The position numbers and the translations under genes are program-made. Below, one piece after another: positions 22,791 through 34,320 of a stretch of DNA of 64,000 nt. The first letter of the stretch is position 1. Each line of letters begins with the position of its first letter. The notes below the pieces were generated by a model. It had not been told where the DNA came from. It ran no database searches and saw nothing but the letters and a program-made list of their open reading frames with translations. Source of the stretch: Liriodendron chinense (taxonomy: Eukaryota > Streptophyta > Magnoliopsida > Magnoliales > Magnoliaceae); assembly GCA_003013855.2 (NCBI GenBank), contig PVNU02004149.1, forward strand, positions 62,001-126,000. The letters are read 5' to 3'.

Positions 22791-24508
22791 ATGGTGAGAG
22801 ATTCCGATGATGAAGCTGTCCCTTTGGGGGATGAAACTCCGGATTCCTCTTCCTCAAACAACATAAGGGTCCCTGCGGGGAGATACTCTGCGTCTGGGTA
22901 TCCTTTGATAATGATGGAGGAACGATTAATTGATTTGCGGGAGAGATCGGATCCCTGACTCTGTATTCTCTGATTACCTGGAGAGGGAGAGACTTTGGAT
23001 TCTCCACCACCGGGCTTTGTGGCCCTGTATGATTATTTTTTCAAACTTGGTGTGCGTCTGCCTCTCCACCCCCTTTATCCAAAACTTACTACGTATTTAC
23101 AAAATTGCCCCTAGACAACTCATCGTAAATGGCTGGAGGGTTGTTCTGAGTGCTTTTGTCCTCTGAAAACAAGCTGGAAATGGGGACTTGACAGCTGGCG
23201 AATTCCTTAAAATGTTCCAAATTAAGAAGGCTCCTTCCAGTGAGGGTTGGTACTATCTGTGCTACTGGCACCGGGATAATTACGTTTTGGGAAAACCACT
23301 TCGAATTACCCTGGGTGGAGGAGACAATGGTTTTATGCCTCCGAAAATTAGGAGTCTGACATATGGTCCAACCCCAGGGGCCATAACGTCAGTCGCTTCT
23401 TTTGTGAAGGTGGGTAGATTTTCATTTTTCCATAAATTTTGCCGTAGTTTTGATCCTTCATTTACCAACTCTGTTTGTATCCGCAGGTATTCCGACCGGA
23501 GGAAAACCCAGTTTGAGAGGGGGGATTCATGAGAAGATTGTTAAAGTCTACAAACTATCAGAAGACGATAGAAATATCGAGTCCACCCTCTCGCTTCCAC
23601 GACTTGCTGCTTCCGGACTAATTTCTCAGGAAGAAGTCACCATGGTGAATGTTGGTGAGAAGAGAGGATTGTTACCGTCTGAGAGGTACCACCTCAAAGA
23701 GACAAAAGAAGACGACGGTCGGTCCATCTAACCCGTCCGGTCGATCAGATAAGCCTGCTCATGGCTCGCAACCATGCAACCCTCTTCCTGAGGCTGCGGT
23801 AAGTGCTCCGGTTGTTCCTCCAAAGCAGCCGGTTATTGATATCCTTGATAACTCCCCAAGAGGTGACGAGGCGGGGCTAAGTCGTCCCTCGAGTGAAGGG
23901 AATCGCGAGTTTGATGTTGCTCACGAGTTAACTCTTGACCGAGAGGTAGTGCCTGCTCGAGAGTTAGTTTCTACTCGGGAGCCATCTGTTGCTCGTGACT
24001 CAAGTGCTGCTAGGCTGGTCGTGGCTCAACCGTCTAGAGTTGGGACATTCACTATCCCAAGTCACTTGCACCCTATTTGTAAGTTTATATTCGATAACAT
24101 TACTCCGCAGACTTTTGGCGTCTTCCCAAGCCTAGTCCAGAGGACCTCTCTCTGGATGCGAGAGTGAGGATGATCTAGGTAAAAATACTTTAGTTTTTGT
24201 TTTTGTTTTTTTTAGGGGATTCTCGTACCTTTGGTGACACCTATTTTAATCTTTGAGAAGGGTCTGGACATTATACGGACGAGACGTGACATTATTGTTG
24301 CTCATCGCATCATTGATGAGGCCAAAGAGAAGAGGATTACTTTGGAGACGGCAATCCAGGGCAGGGATCAGTCATTAAGTCTCACGAGACTCTGATCGCG
24401 AAGATGAATGAGGAGAGAAAAATCCTTATTGAAAAGATCCAGGCCTTAACTAAAAGATATCAATTGTTGGATCAGAATTTCGCGAGGCTCATGGAGATGT
24501 AGGAGAAG

Positions 24509-24551
<43 letters not shown>

Positions 24552-25002
24552 TCTTTCGCCAAGACAAGATTTCTCTGTAGGAGCAGCTCCCTGAGAGCAA
24601 GTCGCGACTGAAGGAAGTCAGCGATAGCTTGGAGAAGGAAAGGTCCACTCTCGCACAACTCAAGGATGACTCCATTCACTGGGAGGAGGAGAGAGTGGCT
24701 TACGTTAAAATGGTGTCTGAAGAGGGGCCCCCGACGGTTATAGGTTCCGTACTTCGCAGTTGTATGATAACAAGTGGTATGAATCATACGACGCTGGTCG
24801 CGACTTTGCGTTGAGAGTGGTGCAACGAATTTCTCCATCGTTCAAAATGGAGGAGTTCGAGAGGGTCGCAGCCGTCGTCGCTGCTGAAGAGAGAGTAGCC
24901 GCTGAAAATGAAGCAACAGAAGCTACCCAAGCTGCGGGGGTTCTCGAGGTGGGTCCTGAGGCCGAGAGCAATGCACCTCCTCCAAGCAACGCTCAAGAAT
25001 GA
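22791..25002 (+). pseudogene. PF04195 'putative gypsy type transposon' protein, antisense gene of T1
   Basis: Starts MVRDSDDEAVPLGDE at 22791. The family's signature order is visible across several frames: GFVALYDYFFKLGVRLPL, IAPRQLIVNGWRVVL, LTAGEFLKMFQIKK and GWYYLCYWHRDNY at about 23000-23280. A low-complexity middle with many Pro, Ser and Arg residues (23650-24160) comes next, then a coiled-coil-like C-terminal part with Glu/Arg/Lys-rich stretches, including a (GA)n run coding for Arg-Glu repeats at 24512-24549, and ending ...ESNAPPPSNAQE at 25002. Several stops and frameshifts break it, and parts may be introns (for example after VKVGRF near 23410). The function of this family is unknown. 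Extra antisense ORFs between pol and the 3' LTR are known in Tat elements, and this one fits that position. Confidence 0.75.
24512..24549. repeat. (GA)n microsatellite inside the PF04195 gene
   Basis: An uninterrupted GA run that codes for alternating Arg and Glu in the gene's coiled-coil region. Confidence 0.9.
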
Positions 25003-25449
25003 GCACTTTTATTTGTTGATCTTGGTCTCTCCCTTCTTTTCATTATGAAAACAATCTTGATGTTTCCTTTGAATGATTTTGAATAAAGAAAATCAGTTTG
25101 ACTTCTCCTTGCAATGAATTTATTTTTTTGGAACGTTAAATGCATAGATACTTAACCCATGAAAATGAGTTAGGCTCAATCAGGGGGGGTCTTGGTGACC
25201 ACGTTCGCATGGAGATAGACTGATCTATTGATTGAGACTTTGGCTCTATAGTAAGCAGAAGACTTAGTCAAGAGAACGTTTATCTTCTCTTCAGGGCTGT
25301 TCTAGTCCAAAGTGGAGCAATGACTAAGTTATAAGGTTTATAGCCGATCCGCCATAATGAAAGAAATTATCTTTATTCAAATGTGATTCATGTGCTTAAT
25401 ACATGAATGCTTTATGAATAATATCGGAGTCTAGATGTTCCACGTGCTA
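25003..25449. mobile_element. T1 spacer between the convergent genes
   Basis: About 450 bp between the plus-strand PF04195 gene and the minus-strand integrase remnant. I see no ORF I can support. An AT-rich stretch near 25060-25130 could hold the 3' ends of both transcripts. Confidence 0.5.
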
Positions 25450-26016
25450 GGGGCGACCTAGTGGTCTTCCTCGCATGTCTTCTAGATAATATGTACCTGG
25501 TTGTACAATCTTAATAACTTGATAGGGGCCTTCTCAATTTGGATCCAGCGAACGAGAAGGTGTTCCGAGACTTTGTCTAAGCACCAAATCACCGAGCTGA
25601 AAAGCTTTGGGTTTGACCTTTGCATTGTGAGAGAGGGCTATACGTTGTTGGTAAGCTGCTACTCGAAGTCGATCGCATGGTACATGAGGGACTGGAGAAT
25701 ATCGCTGGTATTTATCACATCCAATGATTACCGCATGCCCCCTGGTGTATTTCATTTAGAACACGGTGTGCTTCTTCTGGATGGAGATACCTTAAGTATG
25801 GTAAAGTGAAACTTTTACATAACATTATTCCGTTTTGTAATATATACCTAGCAACACGGTAGTGAATTTGTCACGCAGATTTTTTGTCGTCTGGGAGTTG
25901 TCCATTTTGGAGGTAAAGGATGATGGGATCCATTTAGTATAGAGATAAATGCAATGCGACAACTTGCTCCGGAGCGACTTGATCGATTGTCGAAGAATGG
26001 AGATGCTTGATAGGAA
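25450..26016 (-). pseudogene. T1 RNase H/integrase remnants (Tat lineage)
   Basis: Reading leftwards, 26010-25860 encodes the linker before integrase (SLY.MDPIILYLQNGQLPDD, ARYILQNGIMLCKSFTLPY, then EEAHRVLNEIHQGACGNH near 25750). It jumps directly to the integrase C-terminal domain at about 25680-25460: RVAAYQQRIALSHNAKVKP, FQLGDLVLRQSLGTPSRS, NWEGPYQVIKIVQPGTYYL-like. The whole DDE core is missing, so this is an internal deletion derivative. It is convergent with the PF04195 gene. Confidence 0.8.
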
Positions 26017-26470
26017 TGTTGAACCTCCAATTTATACATTGCATAGCCCACTACATCACATTATATGCATGGTTTTCATGATTAAAAAGGCCCATCTAAC
26101 GCATGTTTTGTGATTGTAGGGATGAGAGCAGACTTCACTCAATTGGAGACCAAAAAGGGTCCATTTAGAAGAGAATAAAGAAAAGAAGAAAAAGAAGAAG
26201 AATAGTCAGTCCGACCGGTCGTCCGACCGGTCGGCCACACCTTTGGAAACCACTTCACAAAGGACCAGTTGGTCCGACCGGTCTTGCCCGGTCGGCCAAC
26301 CGGTCGGTGCCCTCTACTGAGCTTGCTGGAACAAGACCAGTTTGGCCCGACCGGTCTTGACCGGTTGGCCAACAGGTCATCCTCCTTAAAAGGCTTGCTG
26401 GACTAATTGCAAGGTAGGTCCCACCGGTCGTGACCGGTCAGCCAGGCCAATCCGACCGGTCGGCCAACCA
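26017..26470 (+). mobile_element. A4: truncated Athila LTR
   Basis: Begins TGTTGAACCTCCAATTTATA, close to the A1 LTR start, and runs through a GACCGGTC array (26205-26465). It is cut off where T1 right-LTR sequence resumes near 26471. It lacks its TATA box and the whole downstream half. Confidence 0.8.
26205..26465 (+). repeat. GACCGGTC palindrome array in A4
   Basis: Repeated CCGACCGGTC / GACCGGTCGG half-sites separated by 2-4 bases (for example CCGACCGGTC-gtcc-GACCGGTC... and CCGACCGGTC-tt-GACCGGTTGG), in the same early-LTR position as in A1 and A2. Confidence 0.8.
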
Positions 26471-27020
26471 TATATGGGTTTTTTCCTACCTTTACCATAT
26501 ATGGGGCCATGTATTTATGCAAGTCGGGGTGATCCAGTCTGTTACGCTAGCCACTACTGATTTCAAGGGATAAGTTGATTATCCTGTTAATTCTTAGGTA
26601 AGGTGATGGCCTAACCGATTTAGACATCTAGTTGGTTACGTTCTTTGATGGAGATCCCTTATGGTTCGAAGCTATGAACAGAAGTAAGCCAAAAACCGGC
26701 CTATATGGGCTACTAGGACTATGAAACGAGGAGCGTCCACACCAAACGACCAAAGACCAAGGTTGCTCGCATAGCGGGGGTATCCCCTTTCGATGACCAT
26801 TAGCAGGGCTACTCGAATGACAGTGATGTTTCCATCCTACAACCAGCGACCAGCCCTGCTCACATATTAGGAATGTACAGGGTCACAGATCAATGTGATA
26901 TACGTGTGCGACTAGGTAGGCTCGTTAGTCGAATGATCTGGTTGCGACTCTGTGGAGTCAGAGGCGCTCGCAGGTCGCGGGTCTTCAGACTTCTTCGACG
27001 ACCAACTTTATTCTACAACA
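26471..27020 (-). mobile_element. T1 5' LTR (right), truncated
   Basis: About 550 bp collinear with 21828-22379, ending ttctacaaca followed by the target duplication CATGG. Its inner about 200 bp is missing next to A4. Confidence 0.82.
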
Positions 27021-27216
27021 CATGGTTTGCATGCTTAAAAGATCCATCTAATGCATGTTTTGTGATTATAGGAACGAGACAGAGACTTCACCAATATAAT
27101 GCTAAAAAGGTCACTTTGTATTCATTGAAGATTGAAAGACCAAATGACAAAGGGTGGAAGAAAGATTCAAGGGAAAAAGAGAAGAAAGAAGGAAGAAGTG
27201 CACAAATTGCACTACC

Positions 27217-27455
27217 GACCGGTCGACCATGACCCATGATCGGTCGTCTGACCGGTCAGAAAATCAAATCAGAAGCCCCTTGCTGCCAAAACTCACTAGA
27301 CCAAAATCGATGAAAATTGATCGGTCGTCCAACCGATCGAGCACTCAAAGGGTAGGGGTGATTTTTCCAGAACCTTACTGGATTGTTTTTGGCGTTTTAT
27401 GACCGGTCATCCGACCGGTCAACCAGGGGCTCCTATTGGTTGTCTGACCGGTCAA
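27217..27455 (+). repeat. GACCGGTC / GATCGGTC array in the U3 of A1
   Basis: Cores gaccggtcgacc, gatcggtcgtctgaccggtc, gatcggtcgtccaaccgatcg and gaccggtcatccgaccggtc. The array ends about 100 bp upstream of the TATA box at 27554. Confidence 0.78.
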
Positions 27456-27553
27456 TTGCGTAACAGATCTTGTTCTACAAGCTCCGAAATTCACCGCACT
27501 ATGTAAGTTTGTGCCCAAATCTAGAAGATTCTAGGTCAGTGGAGTGTCTAATC

Positions 27554-27560
27554 TATAAAA
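27554..27560 (+). promoter_or_regulatory. A1 LTR TATA box
   Basis: TATAAAA followed by gggcacctagg; the matching position in A2 is 19624-19630 on the minus strand. Confidence 0.6.
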
Positions 27561-28379
27561 GGGCACCTAGGGCCTCATCTAAACTCATCTGAGAAGAGAT
27601 TGGAAGTTGTGGGAAGTGAAGGAGAGCACTGTGGAGCGTTCACAACTCTGTCGACTCCGGTTTTTCTTTAGTTTTTCATGCTTTTCTTTGATTCTTATTG
27701 TAGTATGACAGTGATCGGCTAGAACCTTTCAACTAGGGCTGAGAGGTGAAGCTTGTAGTTAATTTCATGTTTAATTCGTTTTGATTCAAGTACATTTGCT
27801 TCAAGTTTGGATTTTGAATGTTCTAGTTTGGATAAAGTTGGTATTTTTAGAAGTTCTATGAGAGTTCATGTACTCCGGACATGAATTCCTTGTAATTCTT
27901 TGAGATTATCATGCATGACTTGATTAGATTCAAATTGTGGTAACCCTTGAGCATGCCATAGTCCATAAGCATGGCTGTTATTCCGAAGGCTACATATTTG
28001 AATGCTATGTGCTTGAATAGGACTAGAACTTGAATTCCTAATTTAAGTGGGATTGTGTGTATTTCAATGCTTTATCTTCCAACTAGATGAGAGATAGAAC
28101 TTCAAATCTAGTTGTGTTTATGCTTGAATTGAATGGATTAATATGAAATTACTATGAGTGAATCCTTAAAGCCTCAGTTTCCCCTCTCATATTAATTAGA
28201 TTTACCTTTTACTTTTTTAGTGGTAGTTTTCATAATTAAATCCTTGAATTACTTTGATTGAAGTTGCTGGAATAACTTAGAGTTGTTTACCTAATTCCCT
28301 GTGGATCGACCTTGGTCTTACCGAGTTATTATTACATCACAACCTTGCACTTGAGACGAGCGAACACCCAGCAACACAT

Positions 28380-31300
28380 GTCCCGGCATCAACAATTGGC
28401 TCCAAAGCTTCGCCTTGCGGTTCAACAATCGCAACTGGAGATTTTGCGGTGGAAGTTGTAGGAGCAGGCGTCAATTCAACAAGACCTATAGAAATAAAAT
28501 GAAAAGAACTTGATTAGTACAATTATGCAGGAGAATCAAAATGATAAAATATAAAGAAACATAATTACGACTGCAACTCTTACCTTACGAACGCGGGCTA
28601 TCGGGTTCGACTTCGACCTCGGTGGAATGTGATGTGTCCACAACCCCCAAGACAACAGAGCGGTCTCCTTGTATTGGACAGCTCGGTGTAATAACCAAAG
28701 GTAGTTCGATATCTTTCTCACATATCTTAGGCCCGGGAGTGAACTTTTCAGCATCATTCACACGAACAGGTGAACATGGACGCACGCTCATCGACGGCCC
28801 TGTGGTCGGCATCTAGACAGTCCGAGAAATAGAGTATAAGGATTCGAAAGGATGTTGACCTCAACGTCATCATGAAATTGTGCTTCGACCGCAATTTCAA
28901 CAGCATCTTCACCATCGCCTGCGCCCTCAACACTAGCATCGTTATCATAATAATCTGCGATAGAATCATTATTGTTGTGATCATTGGCGTAACCTGCCTC
29001 CCAGTCATCACCTGAAAAATCGACAAGTTCATCTCCAAGATGTGACCCTGAATCATCAATAAGAATTGTCAGTTGGTCACTATCGACTTCAAGATTGCCA
29101 TCAGCAATATTCTCCTCAACATCATTAGGTCCGAACTCGCATTCGTCGCGGCCATCATTAGCAACTCTATTTCCTTCATCGCATATCTCCTCTGTAGCAT
29201 CAGACCGAAGCTCACCTTCTTCGCGGCTATCAACAACAGCCCAACCTTCTGCATCGTCGCCTGCTACCTTTAAAGGATCTCTCTACAGTGACAGGTCCAA
29301 ACTCCTCCACTTCTTTATGTGCAACTCCTCTGTTGTCTTCAGGTTCTTCTTGAGTGCGGACGGACGTACTCTCAGCCCGAGCTTTATCTTAACTCTTAAT
29401 CAATCTCTCAGACGACCTTGTGGAAGATTGTCAACAAATATGTCGGAAGGTCTAACCCCTATCATTCCCTCTCCTCATCCACCAGCAGAACGGTTTATGG
29501 CAAATCACCACCAGCACCTAGCATTCCTCCGACTACAGAACATGGTTCATCCATCACTGACTCGCCCTCGGCTTCACCACCTCTCTGTGTTTGAGGATGT
29601 GTGGGTCCAACCTCTTGTTGATGCCTTCATATAAGCGTCCCAAAGCTGTACCATCCATCCAACGCCCCATCATTCTTCCTACGAGTAATCAATGCACTTA
29701 AAGAAGCCATGTGACTAGTACTGGAAGTCCTGACTGCTTCTTGTTGCTCGTATATATAGCCAAGACCGTCCTCAAGAACTTCTGTTAGCTTTAGAGGAGA
29801 AAGATAGAGAGAAAAATCGCCAAGCTTAACACCTTGAACTCGGGCATATTGGTGCACCCACCATCTCATCCAGCCATACGAATTAGCAGAATGTTGATAA
29901 CCACCTGGCAACACGAATCCCGCACCAGTTCAAGTGAGTAGAAGTTAATCCCGCATCCATTCCCAGTGGACAGGACCCGTACCATACGCCCGTTCTGTTC
30001 TTGTTACATCTGGCAACATTGATGGAACACCTTGATCATAGCCGAACTGCCTGGCAAATATACTCAGGTAGTAAGGCTCGCTCCAAATCTCCATGCTCTC
30101 ATGAAACAGAAGAGAAGCAGTCCGAATAGATATAAAGAACTCTCTATCAGTAAAGTCGATTGAATGTTCGTCATCGACAACTTCGAGATCTTTGTCAGCA
30201 TTGGAAACAGGTAAGTGATAAAAGTCGATCTCATCTCCATTGTGAATCTTCGAAGACACCTACTCTGGCATTTGAACCACCATCTTAGCTCACATAAATC
30301 TGAAAAGAGGAGTGCGGTTGGGAAAGAAATAAGAATGAGGCCCCATGTTGTACACCCATGGGAAGTAGATACCTAACCAACCACAGAAATAATGTCACGG
30401 ACAATAAGTTACATCCATTCCATTCGCAGGCTTGTCATGATTATTGGTAACATAACCAAACACTCTATAGATGCTACATAGCACATGTGGCACAATAGAA
30501 AGATGTCTACCATTAGTAAGAACACCAGTCATGATGAAGCAAGAAACCCTTATACCATCCGCACCCTTAGAACTGGGGAGCACAACTGCTGACAACCAGT
30601 ACACTAAGAAACCCGCCAGCTCACAAGTGTGAGACAATGTGGTTGGGCAGGGAAACTTGCACTGGAATCGTTCTCGTATGGCCCTTCGACTTTTAGCACT
30701 GACCCTATATTTCTTGTAATCAATCCTGAAAAGAGAAAAAAGAGAACCCTGCATGAGAAACTACACAGCTGAAGAAATATGTTTCGCGAAAGAAAGAAAG
30801 AAGCATTCTACAAAGACTTATTGCATGCCGTGGCTAAAGTAGACCAACTAGTATTCATAGTGTATCTTCGAAATATTGTTGAATTGTTGTAATTCATTTA
30901 ATAGCTCCAGACATGCCTCAGAGTGGCAAGCTTTCAAACGACTTTCGCATCTGTAGGAGGATAACTCCTCATCAGAAGGAATGTACTCATGATAATACCC
31001 TCCACGAATAGGTAAGCCTACCATCATCCGAAGGTCCCACAGAGTTATACTCATCTCCCCATGAGGAAGATGGAAAGACTTGGTAATGGAACTCCAATAA
31101 TTCAAGAAGCCCTTGAGTATCATCGGATCCTAAGGAAAGAAGACGAAAGTCGCGTCGATGGCATGATAAAGCCCAATCTCCCTCAGCACATCCTTGTGGC
31201 AGATCAGAATCTCCTTCACCCATGACTCATAACTGATACGGCGATTTAAATGTCTCCGTGTGTGAAAATTCGAAGTTTCCCACATTGCAGATGCACTTAT

Positions 31301-32092
31301 ATGATGAAACCTTTGACGGATTGTTTCGAAGAAATGAGTTGGATAAGCTGTATGAGGGTCACATGTCGACATGAGGAAAATCATTTCCTTAACTTCGCCT
31401 ACCTTCTGCTTTTTCTCGTTGTCTCCTAAAGCGGCAATAAGCAATCTCTCAGGAAGTGAAGTCCATCTCTCCACTCTATAAAACTGAGAAGGTCTACGAA
31501 CATTAGACAATTCAACGCTCGGGAAGGGTTTATACCTCATAAGTGACTTTTCGTGCAAGATGATTTGACCGTTATAAGGATTCGTGATGCAGAAACCGCA
31601 CTTAGCAACGATCTTATTACTATCCCATCCTATTCTCATTCATTCATGTTTCAGGTCAACGAGCTGCGTCAACTGCTCTGCTTGACTAATTGCCTCAACT
31701 GGTTGCTTACCGCGACCCCCTTTCTTCTTATTTTTCTGACCTCCCTGATTGTCCTCTGTATGTTGAATAGGCAAATCATGAGGATTCACTTCAACAGCAC
31801 TCACAGCGCCAGTAAGTTGACAATACCAAGAGGCCCACTCTTGTTCGGTCCCCTATCTTGGAGCTTCGGATGCGATCTTATTCACAAAGATACATAACAA
31901 CACTTCATGCGGAAGTTGTTCGATGCGATCAAAGAAGTCTTTTACCTAGGGTTCAACCGCAGGAAAGAAACAAGAGTTGCGCTTTGGCAGAGGAGGATTC
32001 GAAGGGGCCTCAGTCGTCCTCTTTCAACTACACTGCATCGGCGTCGGACCAGAAGATTGTGACCCGGAAGCTTCACCAGAAGATCTCATCAT
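28380..32092 (-). pseudogene. Plant mobile domain (PMD) gene, broken
   Basis: Likely start ATG at 32092 (MMRSSGEASGSQ). The PMD/aminotransferase-like domain (PF10536-like) runs from about 31640 to 30400: AALGDNEKKQKVGE, GLYHAIDATFVFFP, ILKGFLNYWSSITKSFHLPH, GEMSITLWDLRMMVGLPIRG, then CELAGFLVYWLSAVVLPSSKG. Most coding blocks from 31639 to 29627 share one frame, broken by in-frame stops such as the TAG at 31130. A 93-bp intron (30725-30817) with a ctcttttcag acceptor and a second one at about 28494-28582 (gtaagagt donor, ttctatag acceptor) are visible. The C-terminal part near 29250-28860 is rich in Asp and Glu in another frame. A1 truncates the 3' end. PMD proteins are found both in transposons and as host MAIN-type genes; I cannot tell which this was. 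Confidence 0.75.
30725..30817 (-). other. PMD gene intron
   Basis: GT donor at 30817 and a pyrimidine-rich ctcttttcag acceptor ending at 30725, joining two PMD coding blocks. Its length of 93 bases is a multiple of three, so the flanking frames agree. Confidence 0.55.
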
Positions 32093-32972
32093 CGTCACTA
32101 TGATTCACTGTAATGCAGAAGCGAGAGAACATTAGAAAACAATCTGATTTACACAAATAAATAGCATAATAAGATACACAGCGCAAGAAGTCACACCGCC
32201 CAAACATAACCATACGTATGAAAAAATCGTAAGTAAAACGGTACACACAATCACAACAAAAAGACATTAATGCAATAATATTCGAATGCATATCGAATGA
32301 ACAAACACGCATATCTCGTAACACAATGAATGCAATCATAATTATACACATGTATATATATACATGCGATTGATGCGCACACGAAGTCACGATTAAACCC
32401 ACAGCGCACTCATGCATTCAATTTAAAAATAATCTCGACAAGTCCAGATGTTTACGAACAGTGCTAGGAAAAGATAAGAAACAATCCCAACATCGGATGT
32501 ATACAATTGTTCACACACAACAATCTTACATGCATTTAAAGCATTGTGAGTACAATCCGACCGGTACACCCCTAACCTGCCTAAAATGGACAGTTATAGG
32601 TCGCAAAAGACCAAGACAAGCAACATATTACGAGCTTAAAATACTAAGTTCTGATTATGTTCAAATGTTAAGTGCGATAACCACAAATCGCATCAAATTT
32701 GGCAGAGAATGGAGCCAAGTGCATGAATTTTCATTAAGGGCAAAAGAGGTGTCAAAATCTCGAAATATGGCTAAGTAGTGGGCTGACATGCACCTAGGGA
32801 GGCGCCCCAGGCGCATGTGTTTTCTCACATGCGCCCAAGCCAGCGGGCAAGAAGAAGGATAAGTCTGGAGGATGCGCGAGGCGCATGTGTTTCCTCACAT
32901 GTGCCCACTCCATGCTAAGATGGAAATGCAAGTTTGGAGTTGAAGTCCCAGGCGCATGTGCCCTTGCACATG
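32093..32972. other. Upstream flank of the PMD gene with GGCGCATGTG palindromes
   Basis: No gene seen. AT-rich to about 32460. Near the right edge (32808-32972) lie three inverted repeats of the form GGCGCATGTG-6-CACATGCGCC: one perfect at about 32814-32839, one with a single change at about 32881-32906, and a third cut short by the Athila LTR. The last five bases (ACATG) are probably one half of that element's target duplication. The block may be part of another, unrecognised LTR. Confidence 0.5.
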
Positions 32973-33956
32973 TGTTCGCTTCCCCAAGTGCAGGGCTGCG
33001 ATGTAGCAATAATCTCGGTAAGACCGAGGTCAATCCACAAAGACTAAGTCAAGGATCCACAAAATTACTTCCAATAGTTTCCAATTGAAATTGAACTAAA
33101 TAAAATTGGATATTAAATGTAGATAGGTAATCTGTAACTAAAGATGAATTTAACAATCTAAAAGAAGCACTAGGGTGCCAGGATCCACTTGTAGCAATTC
33201 TTGATGTGTAATTCGTTGTGGCTCACAATTACACAATTAGAATCGAAATCAAATCCTATCTAGCTAGATTATAGAGCAGTTATATCATTAAACAATCTGT
33301 TATATGTGTTGTTCATCAACATGACTCCCTCAATTCAAGTTAAGACTTGAGCACACTCAATTGCATAGGTCAATCCTAGTTCCAATAGATTAAGATCACA
33401 ACTATGATAAACATCAAACCCTGTCACTAGGCTTAACTAATATCATAATTTAAACTTGATTCAAATCATATAAACAAGCAACACATAATTCAGAATTTCT
33501 AGAAAAGATAGAACATTTGGTTTGAAGTTCCCTCATGAAGATCCAAGTCTAGAGCGTCTTGAATTCGATTCCTCGAAGCGTACAGGTCTAGATCTTACCA
33601 AAACAATTAAGAATTAAGCATAGTTCTTTCAAACATCCATGAGCCATCATAAGATTAAAAAAGTTAACTTAAACTTTATTTAAACTTAAGCAAACCTTGT
33701 TCAACATTAAAATTCAATCCATGAAACCCTAAAACGAATCAAAGCATCTTAGATGAACTACAAGCTTCACCTCTTAGCCCTAGCTAAGAGGTTTAGCCTA
33801 TCATGCTAAAAGAAAACATAAAAGCTATAAAAAAAACATGAAAACTAGAAAGAAAACTAGAAAGAGGGAGTTGTAGACCTCCAATTTTGTCCTTCTCCAC
33901 CTCCCACTGTAGTATATCTCTTCTAAGATAACTTTAAGAAGGATGTAGAGGTCCCC

Positions 33957-33963
33957 TTTTATA
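33957..33963 (-). promoter_or_regulatory. A3 3' LTR TATA box
   Basis: ttttata, read TATAAAA on the minus strand; the equivalent in the 5' LTR is 59836-59842. Confidence 0.6.
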
Positions 33964-34009
33964 GCAGAAATCCACCTTTCGCTTGGAAACTCTGAAATTA
34001 CGTAACTCC

Positions 34010-34320
34010 TTACGCAGCTTACGCAGATAGGTCCGATTGATTGGAATCTCATTTTCGATTGATCATAGATCGGTCGGTTAATCGTAAAAGAGTCCAGAGA
34101 GTTGCTATCTTCCACCGCTTATTCCAATTGATCGGACATGATTTCGATTGATCAGACACCTCTTTTCGATTGATCGAAGATGTGCTGATTGATCGGAAAC
34201 ATGTCCAGAGAGTTTATTCAAAATTTGATTTTTCTGGTATATCCGATGGGTGGTCTGATCGAACGGAGATCCATCGGAACATCCTCCGATCGATCGGGGA
34301 CCTATCGATGATCCATCGAA
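34010..34320 (-). repeat. GATTGATCGGA / CGATCGATCG array in the U3 of A3
   Basis: About ten degenerate copies of cgattgatcgga, plus ccgatcgatcgggg near 34290. It occupies the same place relative to the TATA box as the GACCGGTC arrays of A1 and A2, but with a different palindromic core. Confidence 0.78.

Larger units (their letters stand above)
21628..27020 (-). mobile_element. T1: Tat-lineage element with antisense extra gene, internally deleted
   Basis: Starts TGTTAATGAC and ends ...ctacaaca, flanked by a perfect 5-bp duplication CATGG. Its left LTR is 21628-22379; the right LTR survives only as about 26471-27020. Inside, on the plus strand, is a PF04195-type gene, and on the minus strand are remnants of Tat RNase H/integrase. 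Gag, protease, RT, PBS and the inner edge of the right LTR are missing, apparently lost together with the insertion of the Athila LTR fragment A4 at 26017. Confidence 0.85.
27026..28366 (+). mobile_element. A1 3' LTR, remainder
   Basis: Continues the LTR begun at 21572 and ends gcgaaca at 28366, after 'cttggtcttaccgagttattattacatcac'. The other Athila LTRs have the reversed counterpart at 32973 and 58852. Without T1 the LTR is about 1.4 kb. The flank from 28367 is the PMD gene. Confidence 0.85.

Noticed and set aside
29095..29634. Plus-strand ORF of 179 codons
   Set aside because: It is the antisense of the acidic C-terminal part of the PMD gene; Ser/Pro richness is what the complement of Asp/Glu codons gives.
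32808..32972. CRISPR-like repeat array
   Set aside because: Only three units, each itself a palindrome without a constant repeat and unique spacer pattern, in a plant genome.
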